Source: Papiliotrema nemorosa
Taxonomy: Eukaryota; Basidiomycota; Tremellomycetes; Tremellales; Rhynchogastremaceae
Reading direction: 5' to 3'
Assembly (NCBI GenBank): GCA_032158125.1
Contig: JASKOT010000038.1
Location: 100,957-164,956, forward strand
DNA length: 64,000 nt
Below are positions 1-10,970 of the stretch, piece by piece. The translations under genes were made by a program, and so were the position numbers. The stretch's first letter is position 1; each line of letters opens with the position of its first letter. The notes beneath the pieces are model-generated. The model saw only the letters and a list, made by a program, of their open reading frames with translations, did not search any database and was not told the DNA's origin.

Positions 1-608
1 TGAGGTTCCTGACGACTCTATGTAGTTGCCCTCTTTCGAGATGGGTTCACCCTTGAGGACTCGGAAGGCCTCGTTGAGAGGATCATAAGACAGGCTAGGA
101 GGGTGTAGACCGAGGATGACCGTGTCGTATACTCCAGTCGCGCTTGTATCAAGCAATCCAGCAAACTCTTCTTGAGCTGAAGGGGACAGTAAGAAGTAAG
201 GTCTGAACATAAGCGGTCACAGTACATGTATCACTTATCACCACGGTTCACCTGAGTTTGCGTTGTTCTACAATCGCACGACAGGCTCCAAGGGAAGTCA
301 AAAGTTCTCGATCTCTCACTTCGAATCCCATTTCGCGCAATTTGCTCAGCAAATGCTTGGTCGATTCCTTTGTCGAGTTCGAGCTGCCACAATTAGCACG
401 GCGATCCTGCTCGCAGATCTGATCCCACCAGAAAATAAAAGGCAGTCGAGACGCTCTGAGTCTCTGAAGAGCTTCTACCGCTCTCGGCGTAGTAGATGAG
501 CCGGTATGTAGAGTACCATTGAGGTCGATAAGCAACCCTCGAATATTCAACCGCCTATGACGGTCAGTGTTCAGCTTGGTCAGGCAAGACATGTTCATAC
601 TTTGCCAT
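1..608 (-). CDS. HAD-family phosphatase, HDHD2/LHPP-like (5' part; runs off the window)
   Basis: Haloacid-dehalogenase-fold hydrolase of the HDHD2/phospholysine-phosphohistidine phosphatase type; the substrate cannot be told from this fragment. The first exon is only 8 nt (608-601); ATG-GCA-AA joins after a 46-nt intron to give MAKRLNIRGLLIDLNGT, whose DLNGTLH is HAD motif I (nucleophile Asp followed by N-G-T). Exons: 608-601, 554-429, 383-252, 202-1. The third exon restores SNSTKES, matching the family's TNTTKES motif II region. The acid at motif I position DxD is Asn here, as is common in this subfamily. The C-terminal catalytic motifs III and IV lie outside the window. It shares a 221-bp divergent promoter with the SDR gene. 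Confidence 0.8.
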
Positions 609-829
609 GCTTGTCTTCGCTTCATCAGCCATCTATAACGCATCAGCTAGACTGCCACGCTGTGATCAGGGTGAAGATATCACAGGCAGATCTGAGTAGA
701 GCTGGAGCATCTAACCGGGTGCCCGCCTGGTGGAAAGTGATGACGCCATCACCTGATCTGCAGACGTCCGACTTGTTTCAACCTATCTACTATGAGATCG
801 ATCGCACTACACCGTATCCAGCGTGCAAG

Positions 830-1788
830 ATGTCGGTCGCGGTGATACAAGGAGCATCCGGAGGACTTGGGTTGAACCTCACCCGTCATATTCTCGCCAA
901 CACATCCCTGAAAGTCTACGCGCTCACTCATCGAGCCTCTTCCGACGTCCAGGAACGGATCCTTGCCAACGCGCCGTCCGGAATCTCTGAAAGGCTGTCA
1001 GTGGTTGGCGAAGTGGATGTCAGGGAGGAAAATGGACTGGAGAAAGTGGCGGGTACCATCAAGCAGCGGGATGGGAAGGGATCTGTGCGATTGGTAGCGT
1101 GTCTAGCTGGCATCGTAGGTGCTATGGCTGCCTAAACATATGTGCACTAAGAGCAGCTGCACCCAGAGAAAAGTCTCTCAGCCATCAGTCCGAAAGACGC
1201 TCTCGACACTTTTGCCATCAATACCCTGGGACACCTATTGACTTACAAGCACCTCGTTCCGCTCATTCCGACCAAGAAGGAAATGAGCAAACTTAGCGAG
1301 GCATGGTGGGAAGAAGGCGATCCGGCGAAAGGTCTCGTGGGGAAGGATAAGAGCTTGTGCTTCTCGTTAAGCGCAAGAGTGGGGAGTATCAAAGATAATG
1401 AGAAGGGTGGATGGTATTCTTATCGATCGTAAGTTGGGCGTCATACCTCGGCGACGAGTGGGGCTCATGTCTAGGTCGAAGGCGGCTCTCAACCAAATCA
1501 TACGCACACTGGACCACGAGGTAGGGGACAGCACCTTTCAGCTGCACGACTGACGGATAGTTGACGAACAAGAGCTCGTCTGCCATCGCAGTCGGATACC
1601 ACCCAGGGACAGTCCTCACAGAGTTCACCCGCCCGGTCATAGGTGACAAACCGGAGGATATCGCCAAAGGGGTGCTCAATGTCGATACTGCGATTCTGAA
1701 GATGACAGAAGTCATGACCCAATCGACTACTTCAGATGGGTGGAGAGGAAAATGTTGGGATTGGAAGGGCGAGAGGGTCGAGTGGTAG
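830..1788 (+). CDS. short-chain dehydrogenase/reductase (SDR), cytosolic type
   Basis: NAD(P)-dependent oxidoreductase of the short-chain dehydrogenase family, substrate unknown. Four exons: 830-1114, 1157-1428, 1475-1520, 1561-1788. Residues 5-13 carry the nucleotide-binding glycine motif (QGASGGLG). INTLGHLL gives the conserved Asn, SLSARVGSI the catalytic Ser, and the catalytic YRSSK (YxxxK) is assembled across the third exon junction. The following VGYHPGTVLTEFTRP is the usual PGxVxT segment. No signal peptide or membrane segment. Best resembles small fungal C-factor-like SDRs. All junctions are GT-AG and keep frame. Confidence 0.85.
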
Positions 1789-1956
1789 CACCTCAAGGAG
1801 GCGCGGTCTACCGTCGGGCTTCGGGGATTACCTACGACCTTTCAACGTCCGGTTATTGACAAGAAATAGCTGAAAATTCAAGCCAAGTATAATTATGGTG
1901 GTCTCTGTGGTTTCATGACAAGCTCTGTATTACTCAAATGCAACGATCTAGCAAGA

Positions 1957-2569
1957 TCAGAGCTTCTCTATGAACTCCTTGATCTTTGGCTCGGGCTGCA
2001 TTCCGACTGGTTGTATCAGCTCTGGAAAGCAAGGATATCGGGACAGACAACGACGCACTGAATTTATCCTTGGGCTTGCCATTCTTAAACCCAATTACGA
2101 ACGGAACAGCCGAGACCTAATTGATTAGTCACCTTGCCCGGCATGAACTGCGTACTCACCTTGTACTCCCCGGCAAGCTCTGGCTGCTCGTCAACATCCA
2201 CAACTACCAGATCGTTGCCTGTTCCAGGTCCTGTGAGACGCTGTAAAACCGGACCAAGGATTCGACAGGGCTGACACCAACTATTCGTCAGCTACCTCGA
2301 GATATGCAAGATTGGACCTACGTCGCGGTGAACTGAACCAAGACCTTCTTCGAATTGTTTCCTATAGCCTTCTCGAACGCCTGCCATATAAGCATCATGC
2401 ACGATGGCAAGTGATACCGTGTCTGGGACGTGATGGAGATGAGATGACTCACGGCTCGATCAGAATTGAGAAAATGATCTCGGGCGATTCGGGTGGTGTG
2501 GAAGGATCTAAACGATGCTGAGGCTCCGACGTTGCTAAGAGCTCGGGCAGTGGAGCTGAATCGTGACAT
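1957..2569 (-). CDS. thioredoxin, probably mitochondrial, with WCQPC active site
   Basis: Thiol-disulfide oxidoreductase of 134 residues. Five exons: 2569-2453, 2380-2322, 2280-2160, 2116-2059, 2006-1957. The first 39 residues are rich in Arg, Ser and Ala and contain FRSFHTTR, typical of a mitochondrial presequence. The thioredoxin fold follows: VLVQFTATWCQPCR with the two active-site Cys, DLVVVDVDEQPELAGEY, the cis-Pro loop SAVPFVIGF, and a C-terminal helix. The usual Gly between the cysteines is Gln (WCQPC instead of WCGPC), which should alter redox potential or partner choice. Located 147 bp downstream of the amine oxidase on the same strand, each with its own start. Confidence 0.85.
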
Positions 2570-2716
2570 ATTGAGAAGAAGCGAGACAAAGTGTAGAGAC
2601 GAGATGCATTCTCGAAATGTTGAATGTGGTGGTGGATCACGGAAAGTGGAGGTTGGCATCTGCCGCCAGGGCAGAATTCACCTATACCAGGCAATGTGAT
2701 GCATGTCAACGTAAAT

Positions 2717-4329
2717 CTAAGCATCTTCAAGAAGATTGAGCAACCTCTCGACCCTCTCTGCTTCTCTGTATCCACTGATGACTGCTCCGGCGACACTACC
2801 CCGGTGCTCCATCTCCGTATGTTCACCCGCAAAACCTAGCTTTCCATCCCAGACCGGCCTACCGAGCTCCTTGAAATCCAACGGGCTCCTCTCCCCATTC
2901 TCAGAGATGATGGACGGTGTCGTTGTAGCTCCTTTCGACAACGGGTCCGTGAGCCAATTTGTCAATTCCGAACTCGATGGCTCGGGGACGTCTCCGCTGG
3001 GATTCAGACGAGAAACCAAGAACTCGTGGAATGCTCTGGCGACGTCTTTCGGATCGTGCTCGAGTAAAGCCGTAGCTGGCGTCTCGGAAAGATAAGTGAG
3101 AAGCGTGGGCGATGGGTCGGGCAAAGATGGACCGGCGAAATTGGCGGTGATCAAGGTGGAAGATTCGAAAATGTCCTTCAGCGAGGTGTTTTTCGTCACG
3201 GACGTGGTCAAAGTGGGGAGGAAAGTGTATGATCCGATCGAGTCAGCGTTTGGCCACCATGCCGAGGGGTATCGGAGCAACAGCTTCTCCAGTATCCCCA
3301 CGTGTGTTCCAGCGATGATCTCTTGAAAATGCGCCGGTAGAGCTGGCTCGAAAGTGCTCGAGGGCAGAGTTTTCAGAACACCCAGGGGTATGGTGACGAT
3401 TGCCGTCTTGGCAGTGTAAGTCGAGCCTTTGTCATCCGTAATCATCACTCCCTCCTTGCCTTGTTGCACTTTGACAACATTGGTGCTGGTTCTGATTTCC
3501 GCTCCTTTACCCTTCGCGTCTTCGAAGACCTTGCCCACCAAAGCCTCATATCCTCCTTCTGGAGCAGCATCCGATCCACCAAACGAAGTTGTAGTTTCCC
3601 ATCCTGCCCATCTCAACGATGCTTTCTCCAGCTTGAGACCGAGGGGCACCTCTAATGTTCGCGCGAGGGACGCGGCCAGATCTTTGGACGACGAAGCTTT
3701 GCCTGACGTCTGGACTGCTAGAGTCGGATCGGCAGGGTTCGTCTGGTTGACATCAGTCGATGGATCAGGTGACGTCGAGTCGGCGAAGAGAGGAGAATCG
3801 GCCGCCAGCAAAGCCGAGGCGAGAGAGGCGGAGGATGGTGGCGCTGGATGAGGTGTCTTCAATGCCCCCTGAGCAGTCGAGAGAGCTGCGCGTAAGGCCG
3901 AGGCCTTCTCGCTAGATAATGGTCCTGACTGTCAGTCGCAACACGTGAGGATCGTCAAGTGACAATCACCATCTGGACCGTATATGACTCCCTCGGCGGC
4001 TTTGGGCAAATGGGCCGTCTAGGTGGTAAGCGTTGGCCAGGCGCAATACCGTGAGCGCTCACAACACCAAAGTCCTTGGCGATATGCTTGGCCGGATTGC
4101 CCTCCTTGTACCCATGGATCCAGCTACAACCCAGATCCACCTTGACCTCGCCGTCTTGCCATGTTCTCGCTCGTCCACCTATCCTATCTCGGGCCTCGAT
4201 GACCAATACCTTTCTTCCCTTTTTAGAGAGCTCACGAGCGGCCACAGCTCCTGACCATCCTGCTCCAACGATGATGGTATCGTACGATGAGGCAGCACTG
4301 GACATGGCGCGTCGAAGAATGGTTTGCAT
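2717..4329 (-). CDS. flavin amine oxidase (polyamine oxidase-like)
   Basis: FAD-dependent amine oxidase, 507 residues in three exons (4329-4063, 4018-3970, 3924-2717). Near the N-terminus is the dinucleotide-binding motif IIVGAGWSGAVAARELS followed by VIEARDRIGGRART, diagnostic of the monoamine/polyamine oxidase superfamily, then DLGCSWIHG. The centre contains a Ser/Pro/Ala-rich insert of about 90 residues that looks disordered. The C-terminus has LGFAGEHTEMEHRGSVAGA, the second FAD-contacting segment. Substrate (polyamine, other amine, or lysine) is not determined; there is no SWIRM domain, so a histone demethylase is unlikely. The first ATG gives MQTILRRAMS, possibly a short organellar signal; a downstream ATG at residue 9 is an alternative start. 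Confidence 0.85.
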
Positions 4330-5085
4330 AAGTCAAAGAGCACGATCTTAGGCGGACCTTTGCTGGTATATAGGAGCATGGGGACCCCTGGGTAAATCAC
4401 CGCGGGGATGCAAACCTCGGCCCGAAGCCGGAGGAATGCGATAACAAGAGGATGCCACAGGGATGATGTGAGTCGGCGATATGAAGATCCTGTTTATAAC
4501 GCCGAGATGAGGGGGACAGGGGGCGGTGGGATTCGCTAATCCGGCATGGCCCCCCGCGTCTGAACACGCTACCTCATCCACACACCCGAGCCATATCACC
4601 CCATATCTCGTCTCCCACATCTGCATCACCTCGACCCGCATAGTCTGACTATACCGTCAGTTATCTACCTCGCATCTGTGTTATTCACCTGCTCTATTCG
4701 GGAGTTATTGGTGGCACGAGCAGACGTGCTGGATAATCGATTGACCGGAAGCGTCTATCGGTACGGAGAGGGGGGGGGGTTTTGCCACCCGGCACAGTGT
4801 TGTTTTCAATTTCGCGTGACGCCAACGGAAACCGAAGCAGCTGGGCCATCTCCTCCACATAGGCAGTCCACCGGTCCACTTTACCCAGGAAGACTACCTG
4901 CTTACGACCGCTCGAGCTGCGCAGAATCTAGTCAAGCAGCTGGTTCTCATCTTCTCGACTCTCTCGGCCAGTCGCTCGCAAGAGCAAGGGTGACGCCATA
5001 CCTCATCTACTCGTCTCAGCGGACCTTCTCTCCCTAGTCGGCTCCGAAACGGAGTGAGGGAGGGAAGGAGGCTCTCTCGGAGAAT
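4330..5085. promoter_or_regulatory. divergent intergenic region between amine oxidase and ADA2
   Basis: 756 bp with no supported gene. It must carry the promoters of both flanking divergent genes. It contains a G10 run at 4770-4779 and pyrimidine-rich stretches toward each start codon. Short open frames here lack splice-consistent extensions or recognisable domains. Confidence 0.5.
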
Positions 5086-7453
5086 ATGACAGTAACACAG
5101 AGGAGGGTCCGGTCGGATCCAAACAAGGATGGAGCGCTAGGTGAGCTATTTGCATGATCGCTCAAACTCGTGCTCACGGTAGTAACCGAACCGGGTATCA
5201 AGTATACTTGCGATTGCTGTGAGTCCTAGTGGACAGATGATATGTCGGACGACTGACAGATAGGTGGGATAGACATCACTCACACGGTTCGAATCAAGTG
5301 TGCCGCTAAGGAGTGCGAGGAGGTCGACCTATGTCCAAGCTGTTTCTGTGAGGGAAAAGAGGTCCAAAAGCATAAAGCCTGGCATGACTACAAGGTTGTC
5401 GTGAGTCTGCCGCACATACATTGTGACTTTGCCTAACTTGTACAGGAGCAACATTCCCAGCCAATCTTCACTGCTGACTGGGGAGCGGACGAGGAGCTCT
5501 TGTTAATTTCCGGCTTGATCGCCAACGGTCTCGGTAATTGGGCAGAAGTAGCCAGTCATGTCGGAACGAGGACAAAAGAAGAATGCCAATCTCATTATGA
5601 GGAGGTCTACCTCGGTGTCAACAACGACGAACAAGAGACCGAAAAGGAGGACAGTGAAGAGATGGAGCTCGACGGTGTTATTGGAAAGAGGAAGAGGGCT
5701 TTCATGCCGGTAAGCGGTCCCTCATCTCACGGGATCTGACTGACCTCTAGCCCATGGATCTCAGCTTCGATTATGATCCAGAGGAGTTTCAAGCGAAGAA
5801 AAAGGCGAGGATCGAGGAGATGCGCAAACCTCATGGTATGTCACACGATGCTGGCCTAATGCTCATTTGCAGCCCTCCCTAGCGGTACCACCAACCCCCT
5901 TGTATCCGCTCCTACAAATCACGAAGTCGCTGGATACATGCCTGGTCGTCTAGAATTCGAGCACGAAGTGGACAACGATGCCGAGCTGGTGGTCAAGGAT
6001 TTCGAATTCGCGCTGGTATATGGCTATGGAGGGGATGAGCAACCAGAAGCCAAGATTACAAGACCGCCGAATGAGGATGAAGATGAGGACGATGAAGGAG
6101 AAGGTGACGAAGAAGATAAAGATGAGAAGCCGAATGGAAAGATCAAAGAGGAAGACATTCACATCAAGGCTGAACCTTCGGATGAACCTATAGAAGCAGG
6201 ACCATCGGGATCATCTTCACCCAAGAAGAACGGAAAAGGCAAAGAGAAAGCGGAAGAACCATTGGAGTTTGAGGATGCGGATGAGCTGGAAGTGAAATTG
6301 GCTCTGCTCGATATCTACTTCTCCAAGCTGGACAAGCGGGACGAGGCGAAGGATCTCATCTTTGATCGAGGTCTGACAGAGTATAAAAAGGTGAGTTGCA
6401 CCTCATTCTAAGTCATGTGTGTGATTGGGGACTGATATTCGCAGATCCAGGCAAATGAGAGGAAGAGGCCAAAAGACGAGAGAGAGCTGGTCCAACGGTA
6501 CAAGGTGTTTGCCAAATTGCAGACAGCGCAGGACTTCGAGGTACTCATTGAGGGATTAATATGTAAGGCGATCTCTACCTCAATCAGAGTGTTTACTAAT
6601 TCTCAGATGAGCAATCCCTACGAAGGAGGATAGCTGAGCTCCAAGAGTATAGGCGGATGGGCATCACAACAGGCGCCGAGGCTGAGGTGTATGACAATGC
6701 CAAGGCTGCTAGGGTAAGACTTATTGATTAAACCTCAAATATCTCGACTGACTTGCAGGCTGGATATCGACCTCTTCCTGCTCGAGATCGTATGGATGCG
6801 CTGCCTTCTGGAGCCCGTGTCAATGCCGGTCAGCATCGGTTCTTGCACGGAGTCGGTACACCGCCATCCGGCGTCGCTTCAAAGGGAGACAGTCGCGAGC
6901 CCACTCCTCGCATACCTCCCGCTGGTCGCAAACCTCGTGAGTCTTATCGAATCTTCGGCGTTTTCAGTGTTGGCTGACAATCTAGCGACGCCCCTCAATT
7001 TATCAAATGCTGCCTCGTTGGATTTGCTTTCAGTGGATGAACAAACCTTGTGCTCCACACTGCGCGTTTTACCAAAGCCATATTTGGCCATCAAGGAGAT
7101 GTATCTCCGGGAGAATGAGCGTCGCAAAGGTCTGCTCAAGCGTCGAGACGCGAGGTTAGTTTCTCGTTTGACCTCTCTGGAGCATCATGACTGAATGTCG
7201 CAGGAGAATGCTCAAGATCGACGTTAACAAATCTGGGAGAATATTCGACTTCCTCGTCTCATCAGGGATGTTAATTCTGGCTTATGACCCGACTGTAAAG
7301 GCAATCTTGCCACCTTCGAAGGATCCCAATTCTCTCTTCGGCAATCCGCCACTCAACTTCGACTTGATGAACGGTCATCACGGAGTGAACGGGCATATAA
7401 CAAATGTACAGTCGGTTCTGTTGGGACAGGCTCTTGGAGTGAATGGACATTAG
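5086..7453 (+). CDS. ADA2: SAGA/ADA complex transcriptional adaptor Ada2
   Basis: Scaffold subunit of the SAGA histone acetyltransferase module that binds Gcn5 and stimulates acetylation of nucleosomes. Eleven exons, all GT-AG and frame-consistent: 5086-5140, 5183-5218, 5264-5400, 5446-5709, 5751-5835, 5873-6390, 6445-6562, 6607-6713, 6759-6936, 6986-7154, 7204-7453. Domains in order: N-terminal ZZ zinc finger (YTCDCC ... [16 protein letters not shown] ... HKAWHDYKV); SANT/Myb domain ([22 protein letters not shown], with [15 protein letters not shown]); an acidic low-complexity insert; a coiled central region ([21 protein letters not shown]); and a C-terminal SWIRM domain ([16 protein letters not shown] ... 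[20 protein letters not shown]). The acidic insert is longer than in yeast. Confidence 0.93.
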
Positions 7454-7802
7454 ATTAGCGGCGTTTGATTTCACGACTCGATACGACATTGTCGGGATAG
7501 TACAGTAGTTGGTGGTCGACGTGAAAGAGAAGCGCACAGTGACCAGTGCGGTGTAAAATTAATAAACCTGTACAAATATAAATCATTAGGCGTGACGAGG
7601 CGCATATCTCAACTACAGCTAGCATGTAACAAATACTCGTGTGCTCAATCTCACTGGCAGACAGAGTGGTGGTCGTGCACTGCAGTCAATTTGCAAGCGG
7701 GTCGAAGCATTTGATAACCCTCCTTTCGAAAGCCTGCCCTGTGGAAGCGGCGAAAGCAGTGCTGGATCCCACGCTCGCACGCTTGCCAGAGCTGCTCAAT
7801 GG
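7454..7802. other. intergenic region after ADA2
   Basis: About 350 bp. The ADA2 3' flank includes AATAAAC at 7560-7566, a candidate polyadenylation signal. The frame of the next gene stays open back to about 7641 but has no ATG before 7803, so a short 5' exon could lie here. Confidence 0.4.
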
Positions 7803-8579
7803 ATGTCTATTCGTGTCGAACACATATATTCCACTACCTACGCTGACCAGATTTCTCTGTCATTCTATCCGCTGAATATCGTCACAAGACGGGATTATCA
7901 ACTATCCAACCCGATGTCCACAGTCATGTCGTTTATGACTCAACCCACAGACAATCTAAGACGTCCCCAGCTCCAGATTCTTTCGCATGTACGGACCATC
8001 GTCCATACATACATTGCACAAGCGACCCACCCGGGTCTATATGAGACCACGTATGGTGCTCTAATTGCCATGGACTCCCTCAAGCTGAGACACGATCCTA
8101 CATACACGCAGAGTGACTTCGCATTCAGCGCGGATGAGCAGACTTTGACGGGTCAAATTGAAAAGTTTCTCGATGATTGGATCAAGACACAGTTTTCACC
8201 CCACGAACAATTCACATACCACCAAGCCGCCAAATTATGGATAGACATTTTCAAGGCGTACACGGATGTCGAGGCTGCCAATATGACAAAGTGCGTCGAG
8301 TGTCATCTTCTATCGAGACATGACAGAAGACACTGATGCTACAGGGAGGAAGCGCTGCAACATACGAGTTCTTTGACGGATCTGCATACGACCATGTTGG
8401 AATCGATCAAAAGTGTCAAAGTCGATGGTGACCAGCAGGCCCCGAGCAGTGTCGACATAGCGCTTGGATCAGCCATTCACAAGCTCCAGCTCTTTTCTGC
8501 CTCTGAAGAGATTGGAGTGAGTAGGTATCCATCCATCTGGGAACTCTTCAAAGAAGATTTGGAGCGAGCATCGAAATGA
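7803..8579 (+). CDS. unknown protein, tandem paralogue A
   Basis: I do not recognise a family. Two exons, 7803-8290 and 8345-8579, joined in phase 2. The protein is predicted mostly helical: a segment around RRPQLQILSHVRTIVHTYI, then AMDSLKLRH, then KFLDDWIKTQF and AAKLWIDIFKAYTDV, ending ELFKEDLERASK. No signal peptide, membrane helix or known catalytic motif is visible. The neighbouring gene at 9118 has the same order of motifs (AMD-L, F--W, LWI-IF--Y, M--I) and an intron at the same place and phase, so the two are tandem duplicates. The start is uncertain: ATG codons at 7803 and 7914 are in frame, and CTGAC-CAG near 7845-7850 could be the end of a further intron. Confidence 0.6.
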
Positions 8580-9117
8580 GAATCGCCACTGGCGGAGTGG
8601 AGTACAGTATGTACAGTAGATGAGGGTGATGCGTTCCCGACAGAGTCCGTAGTAGCTCATACTATACACTGTAAAGTGGACGCTTGCAAGACGATGATAT
8701 AAGAGTGCATGTTATGATACACTTGGAATCCGAGAAAGCATTGACACTCTCACGTTAGGCTGCATACGCAAGCGGGGCGCACATCATTCTGGACTGGTTC
8801 ACCTCCGTGTCTCGCGCCCGGACGATACAATAGGCGTCTCAAGCGTCCAGAAGGGTCGTGTAGTCTCCCGCGAGTACATTGATCGCCAGGAAACCTCACC
8901 TTTGTGCGGAAGTCTCGGCGGTGCATCTCGGCTGAGAAGGTCTCATAGGGTGGGCATCCTTTCAACTCCACGATGCACAGCAGACAAAAGGCTTTCTCAT
9001 AAACCCCCTCGAGCTGTCTCGCCCACCCCCAAATCTCCATTACACGGGATACCACCAGCACCGGATCACCTCTTTCAAGGTGATATCTTCACGAACTATT
9101 CCCATCTGTGGAAGGGC
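8580..9117. other. spacer between tandem paralogues A and B
   Basis: About 540 bp. The reading frame of paralogue B is open from about 8902 but has no ATG until 9118. Residues just upstream of that ATG (FTNYSHLWKG) look similar to paralogue A, so part of this stretch is probably 5' coding sequence of B with an unlocated first exon. Confidence 0.35.
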
Positions 9118-9663
9118 ATGCCTATCCCATTGAGAGCGATCCGCGCAAACGGGGAAATTGAGCACGATTCTTCGTCACTCGATGACCTTCTAAGTCTCAT
9201 ACAGAAGGCGGCCGAGCGTCATTTCGGCCAAGAGGGTGACAGAGAGTTGATAAAGCAGCGAAGTGACGCCTCGCGAGCTATGGACACGTTGAGAGCTTCT
9301 CGAACGACCGGTGGAGCTGCGACCAACGAGTCGTGGACTGCCATTAAGACGTTTGTGGAATCTTGGTCGGCGTACGGCAAGGCGTCTTGGAGATATCAGG
9401 CTCGGAACCGGGCTTCTCGATTATGGATCGGCATCTTTGGAGACTATTGTCGAATATCCACCAACTCCTTGACCGAGTGAGCAAGTGGTCTGCCGGTGCT
9501 GACCATTAGGTATCAAGTCGCACAGGTTAAAGAGCATACAATGACATTTGCTTCATTGGACAATACCATGCACGCGCTCATCAATCGAAACGTGAGCGGG
9601 ATCGGGTTGGAGGCGATGAAAGTTGGTCGAGCAGACAATCAGGGATGTTTTCGAGATGCGTAA
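9118..9663 (+). CDS. unknown protein, tandem paralogue B (5' and 3' ends uncertain)
   Basis: Diverged copy of the preceding gene. Exon 9118-9479 ends with codon phase 2 and joins, after a short intron ending CTGACCATTAG, to an exon starting at 9512. Shared motifs: SRAMDTLRASR (A has LIAMDSLKLRH), FVESW, ASRLWIGIFGDYC (A has AAKLWIDIFKAYT), NTMHALI. The intron sits at the equivalent residue (LT-E versus MT-K) and in the same phase as in copy A. Read straight, the frame stops at 9661-9663. Another frame continues as a convincing helical segment (TIRDVFEMRKSHDDYG) to a stop at 9869-9871, reachable by a 40-nt intron starting GTGAGCGGG near 9592. Either that intron is used or the copy is frameshifted. 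Confidence 0.45.
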
Positions 9664-10118
9664 ATCTCACGACGATTATGGATGTTATCAGGCTCGACTG
9701 AAACGATTGAGACTCGATATGATCAGTACATTCGCGACTGTGACAGGTGCGAAGATGGACATCATTGAGGGCTGGATCGACAGCTCTGCGACTCGACGAC
9801 AAGGACAAAAACGGGGTCCTCTAAGGGCTGGGTTGGGTCTGTGTAAACTCCTCCCCTCGGTTAAATGGTAATCGAGAAGATGAGTAGTAGTACTCCCCTT
9901 GGCATGTCCGGGTAAGGCTCAAGAAGGCCTTATCAGTAATGCAGTGTATGTCGGCGATTCGGCAATCAGTCCGTCCCTTCCCCTGCTTGATCTTTCAGAT
10001 GTCAGAAAAGACAGCGACAGCAAGGATCAATCGCCGATGCATGCAATGATAGTCTCTCCTGCGGGAGATCCCTCGCGCAAGTAACGGATATGTGATCCCA
10101 AGAGGCGAGTACCACCGC

Positions 10119-10376
10119 TTAAGCAGCGATGGTAACCTCAACCTCCACTCCGGGCTCAAGCGAGATCGAAGTCTGGAGAGTCAGTCTATACACATGCACC
10201 AAAAAGAGCATAAACTTACGATCTGCTTGACGACGTCGGCGGAGGAGTTCAAGTCGATGAGTCGCTTGTGGATTCTCATCTCGTATCGGTCCCAAGTCTT
10301 GGAACCCTCACCACAAGGGCTGCATTGTCAGTTGAGACTCGTGCCAGTGTAAAAGCCAACTAACGTCTTTCGGGTA

Positions 10377-10420
<44 letters not shown>

Positions 10421-10622
10421 TCGGAGGTCTCGGTCCTTGGCTCGGTTGATCAAATCAGCGCAGACTATCATCAGCACACTCCTCACCCCGTCAAAGTCAA
10501 GTAATCGACTAACACTTCTCGAGGGGCTTGACGTTTCGCGAAGTAAGGGTGATTCGGATCTTGTGGATCTTGGCGGCGGGCGCACCGGTTTTGTCGAGAT
10601 CGTCTTTAACGTAGTCGGCCAT
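10119..10622 (-). CDS. RPS20: 40S ribosomal protein uS10 (S20)
   Basis: Component of the head of the small ribosomal subunit. 120 residues in four exons (10622-10514, 10464-10365, 10319-10220, 10172-10119). Diagnostic stretches are [56 protein letters not shown] and the C-terminal [13 protein letters not shown]. Length matches the eukaryotic family (about 119). Exon 1 uses a GTTAGT donor, giving EKFCADLI at the junction. Divergently arranged with TRM112 over a 348-bp promoter. Confidence 0.97.
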
Positions 10623-10970
10623 TTTGATCGATGAGGTTGTTTTTGTGTTAAAAGTGAGTCGACGACTTAGCTATTCTAGTGTTGGTAGAACGCAGGCAAA
10701 GTGATCGGCTTGGAGAAGAGGTTCAGACGGTGAGGACGATAATTTTGGTAGCGAGCAGCGCGTCCCAGCGGGGAGTGAGTGAGTGAGTGAGGAAGATTTC
10801 GCTCGGCGATTGACGGAGTTTTGGAGCGGTGGTTGAGTGTGGCACTGGGACAAAGGTGACACGTGGTAATCAGCGGAATCAAATTTCACCCGGTTAAACT
10901 TACTCTTCTCTTGTTTTCGAGATTTCTAGACGTCAGCTATACCATACCTATATAGACGACCTCTCTCAAT
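10623..10970. promoter_or_regulatory. divergent RPS20/TRM112 promoter region
   Basis: 348 bp between two divergent start codons of translation-related genes. Contains a (GAGT)4 microsatellite at 10773-10791. A short AT-containing stretch (CCTATATAGAC, about 10947-10957) lies just upstream of the TRM112 ATG and could be TATA-like. Confidence 0.5.
10773..10791. repeat. (GAGT) microsatellite
   Basis: Four and three-quarter units of GAGT inside the RPS20/TRM112 divergent promoter. Confidence 0.8.

Noticed and set aside
9899..10084. Short plus-strand ORF between paralogue B and RPS20
   Set aside because: 61 codons, no domain, no conservation visible, and it overlaps the 3' flanks of two genes. 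Treated as chance.
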